A DNA stretch of 14,370 nt from contig QFQM01000112.1 of NCBI GenBank assembly GCA_003243255.1, positions 1-14,370 of the forward strand. The letters run 5' to 3'. The DNA is from Flavobacterium psychrophilum (GTDB lineage: Bacteria > Bacteroidota > Bacteroidia > Flavobacteriales > Flavobacteriaceae). The notes under the pieces were generated by a model. The model did no database searches and had not been told where the DNA came from. It saw nothing but the letters and a program-made list of their open reading frames with translations. Shown here piece by piece: positions 13,807 through 14,370 of this stretch. Position numbers and translations under genes: made by a program. Each line of letters opens with the position of its first letter. Position 1 is the first letter of the stretch.

Positions 13807-13820
13807 GTCTAACGTTAGAC
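13807..13820. repeat. TTCTAAYRTTAGAA palindrome, copy 7 (end of u-spanin gene)
   Basis: GTCTAACGTTAGAC, differing from the consensus only at its outermost base pair but still fully self-complementary, and extending to AAGTCTAACGTTAGACTT (13805-13822). It overlaps the u-spanin stop codon and lies 37 bp upstream of the protease ATG. A loosely -7-like CACATTTG follows on the minus strand. Confidence 0.7.
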
Positions 13821-14264
13821 TTTTTTTCTAGTATTGCTTAAAATCAAATAAATATTTAGAAGCACAGACATTACAACCAACAGAATTAATCTCCAATCTT
13901 GCACAACTACCTTCTTGTATTCTGTCTTAACTTGGATATTGTTCTCTCTTTCAATTCTGCTATCAATAACCTTTGATTGCTCAACCTCCTTTAAATCAAT
14001 ACGAGCTGTTATAGCGTTGTTTTTACCCTCAAGTATAATCTTACCCTGCGGTGTGCTGTAAGTCTCTCTAAATGGCTTTAAAACACCTAACGAATCGCAA
14101 GGATTTATAATGTACACAGTATCTTTTAAGGCTGGTATTATCAGCTTTTCACTTCTGTAGTTGATGCTATCAAATTTTGTGTTCTGGTTGAACTCGTAAG
14201 TTTTCTGCTTGCTTGCGCATGATCCTAGAAGGAATACTAGTAGTAGTGTTATTATTCTTTTCAT
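13815..14264 (-). CDS. u-spanin-like lipoprotein with C-terminal membrane anchor
   Basis: The 149-aa product has both ends anchored in different membranes. The N-terminus is a lipoprotein signal, MKRIITLLLVFLLGSC, with lipobox LGSC and the lipidated cysteine at C16. The C-terminus has one transmembrane helix (WRLILLVVMSVLLNIYLIL, residues 124-142) followed by a short basic tail NTRKKV. Between them lies a periplasmic stretch with helical, charged regions. This is the topology of unimolecular spanins such as T1 gp11, which fuse inner and outer membrane at the last step of lysis. It overlaps the putative endolysin gene as ATGA, the expected neighbour. A plain Rz1-like lipoprotein would lack the C-terminal helix, so u-spanin is the better reading. 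The assignment rests on topology, not on homology. Confidence 0.7.
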   Translation of the reverse strand: MKRIITLLLVFLLGSCASKQKTYEFNQNTKFDSINYRSEKLIIPALKDTVYIINPCDSLGVLKPFRETYSTPQGKIILEGKNNAITARIDLKEVEQSKVIDSRIERENNIQVKTEYKKVVVQDWRLILLVVMSVLLNIYLILSNTRKKV

Positions 14265-14370
14265 ATCTCGGTATCTCTAAAATATTTACTCCTGTTAAGC
14301 CAACCCTTCAAAAACTTCTTTTGGCTTGCATTGGCAGCAACAATACCGTTATAAAACTTATCCCTTTCAT
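14261..14370 (-). CDS. Endolysin, C-terminal fragment (GH108-type peptidoglycan-binding end)
   Basis: Only the last 35 codons are inside the window; they are read on the minus strand from 14368 to a TGA at 14263-14261, which overlaps the u-spanin ATG. The peptide contains ERDKFYNGIVAANASQKKF and LKGWLNRSKYF. The order 'F-Y-x-x-I-V-x-x-N-x-S-Q-x-x-F-L-x-G-W-x-x-R' is what I know from the C-terminal PG_binding_3 part of glycoside hydrolase family 108 phage lysozymes. The enzyme would cut peptidoglycan after holin opening. The catalytic N-terminal half lies outside the window and cannot be checked. The tight overlap with the u-spanin and the lysis context support the call. Confidence 0.6.
   Translation of the reverse strand, partial: ERDKFYNGIVAANASQKKFLKGWLNRSKYFRDTEI

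Noticed and set aside
301..13820. The palindromes as RNA terminators or hairpins
   Set aside because: The 2-nt centre does not allow a stable loop without losing pairs, the stems are AT-rich and most lack a following T-run. Copies also lie inside genes.

Overview
The window is a block of tailed-phage (Caudoviricetes) virion and lysis genes from a phage or prophage of a Bacteroidota host. No clear host housekeeping gene, tRNA, rRNA, integrase or CRISPR array is visible, so a free phage and a prophage cannot be told apart. Pointers to Bacteroidota are: AT-rich DNA with almost no Shine-Dalgarno sequences; promoter-like TTG-N17-20-TAnnTTTG/A elements; a tail fibre with repeated 'GNVGIGT..P' motifs; a DUF6712-like connector; and a GH108-like endolysin tail. 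The genus cannot be named from sequence alone.

Layout, reading leftward because almost every gene is on the minus strand. From 14370 to 4871 runs one compact late operon: the C-terminal tip of an endolysin, a u-spanin-like lipoprotein, a ClpP-fold protease fused to a coiled-coil scaffold, the major capsid protein, a 191-aa virion protein, a minus-strand terminator, a small CxxC protein, the portal, a connector, a 1205-aa tail fibre, a BhlA-like holin and a 50-aa gene that overlaps it. From 3779 to the left edge a second minus-strand operon holds small terminase, large terminase, three neck or tail-completion type genes and the start of a further structural gene. These genes abut or overlap by a few bases, often as TAATG or ATGA.

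Between the two operons, at 3886-4872, lies a plus-strand island unlike the rest. It carries a stand-alone CheY-type receiver gene with its own promoter, then about 510 bp without a protein gene. In that stretch I find two similar promoter-hairpin-terminator units of about 100 nt, probably paralogous small RNAs, and two further terminator hairpins. This looks like a moron cassette with duplicated non-coding RNAs.

A second pattern covers the whole window. The 14-bp palindrome TTCTAAYRTTAGAA occurs exactly six times, with a seventh copy differing only at its outermost base pair. It sits mostly at gene junctions and sometimes inside genes. It looks like a dispersed binding site for a phage- or host-encoded DNA-binding protein.

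How the genes work together: protease-scaffold, capsid protein and portal build the prohead; the terminase pair packages DNA through the portal; the connector and neck proteins join head to tail; the fibre binds the host. Holin, endolysin and u-spanin would breach the inner membrane, the peptidoglycan and the outer membrane in turn.
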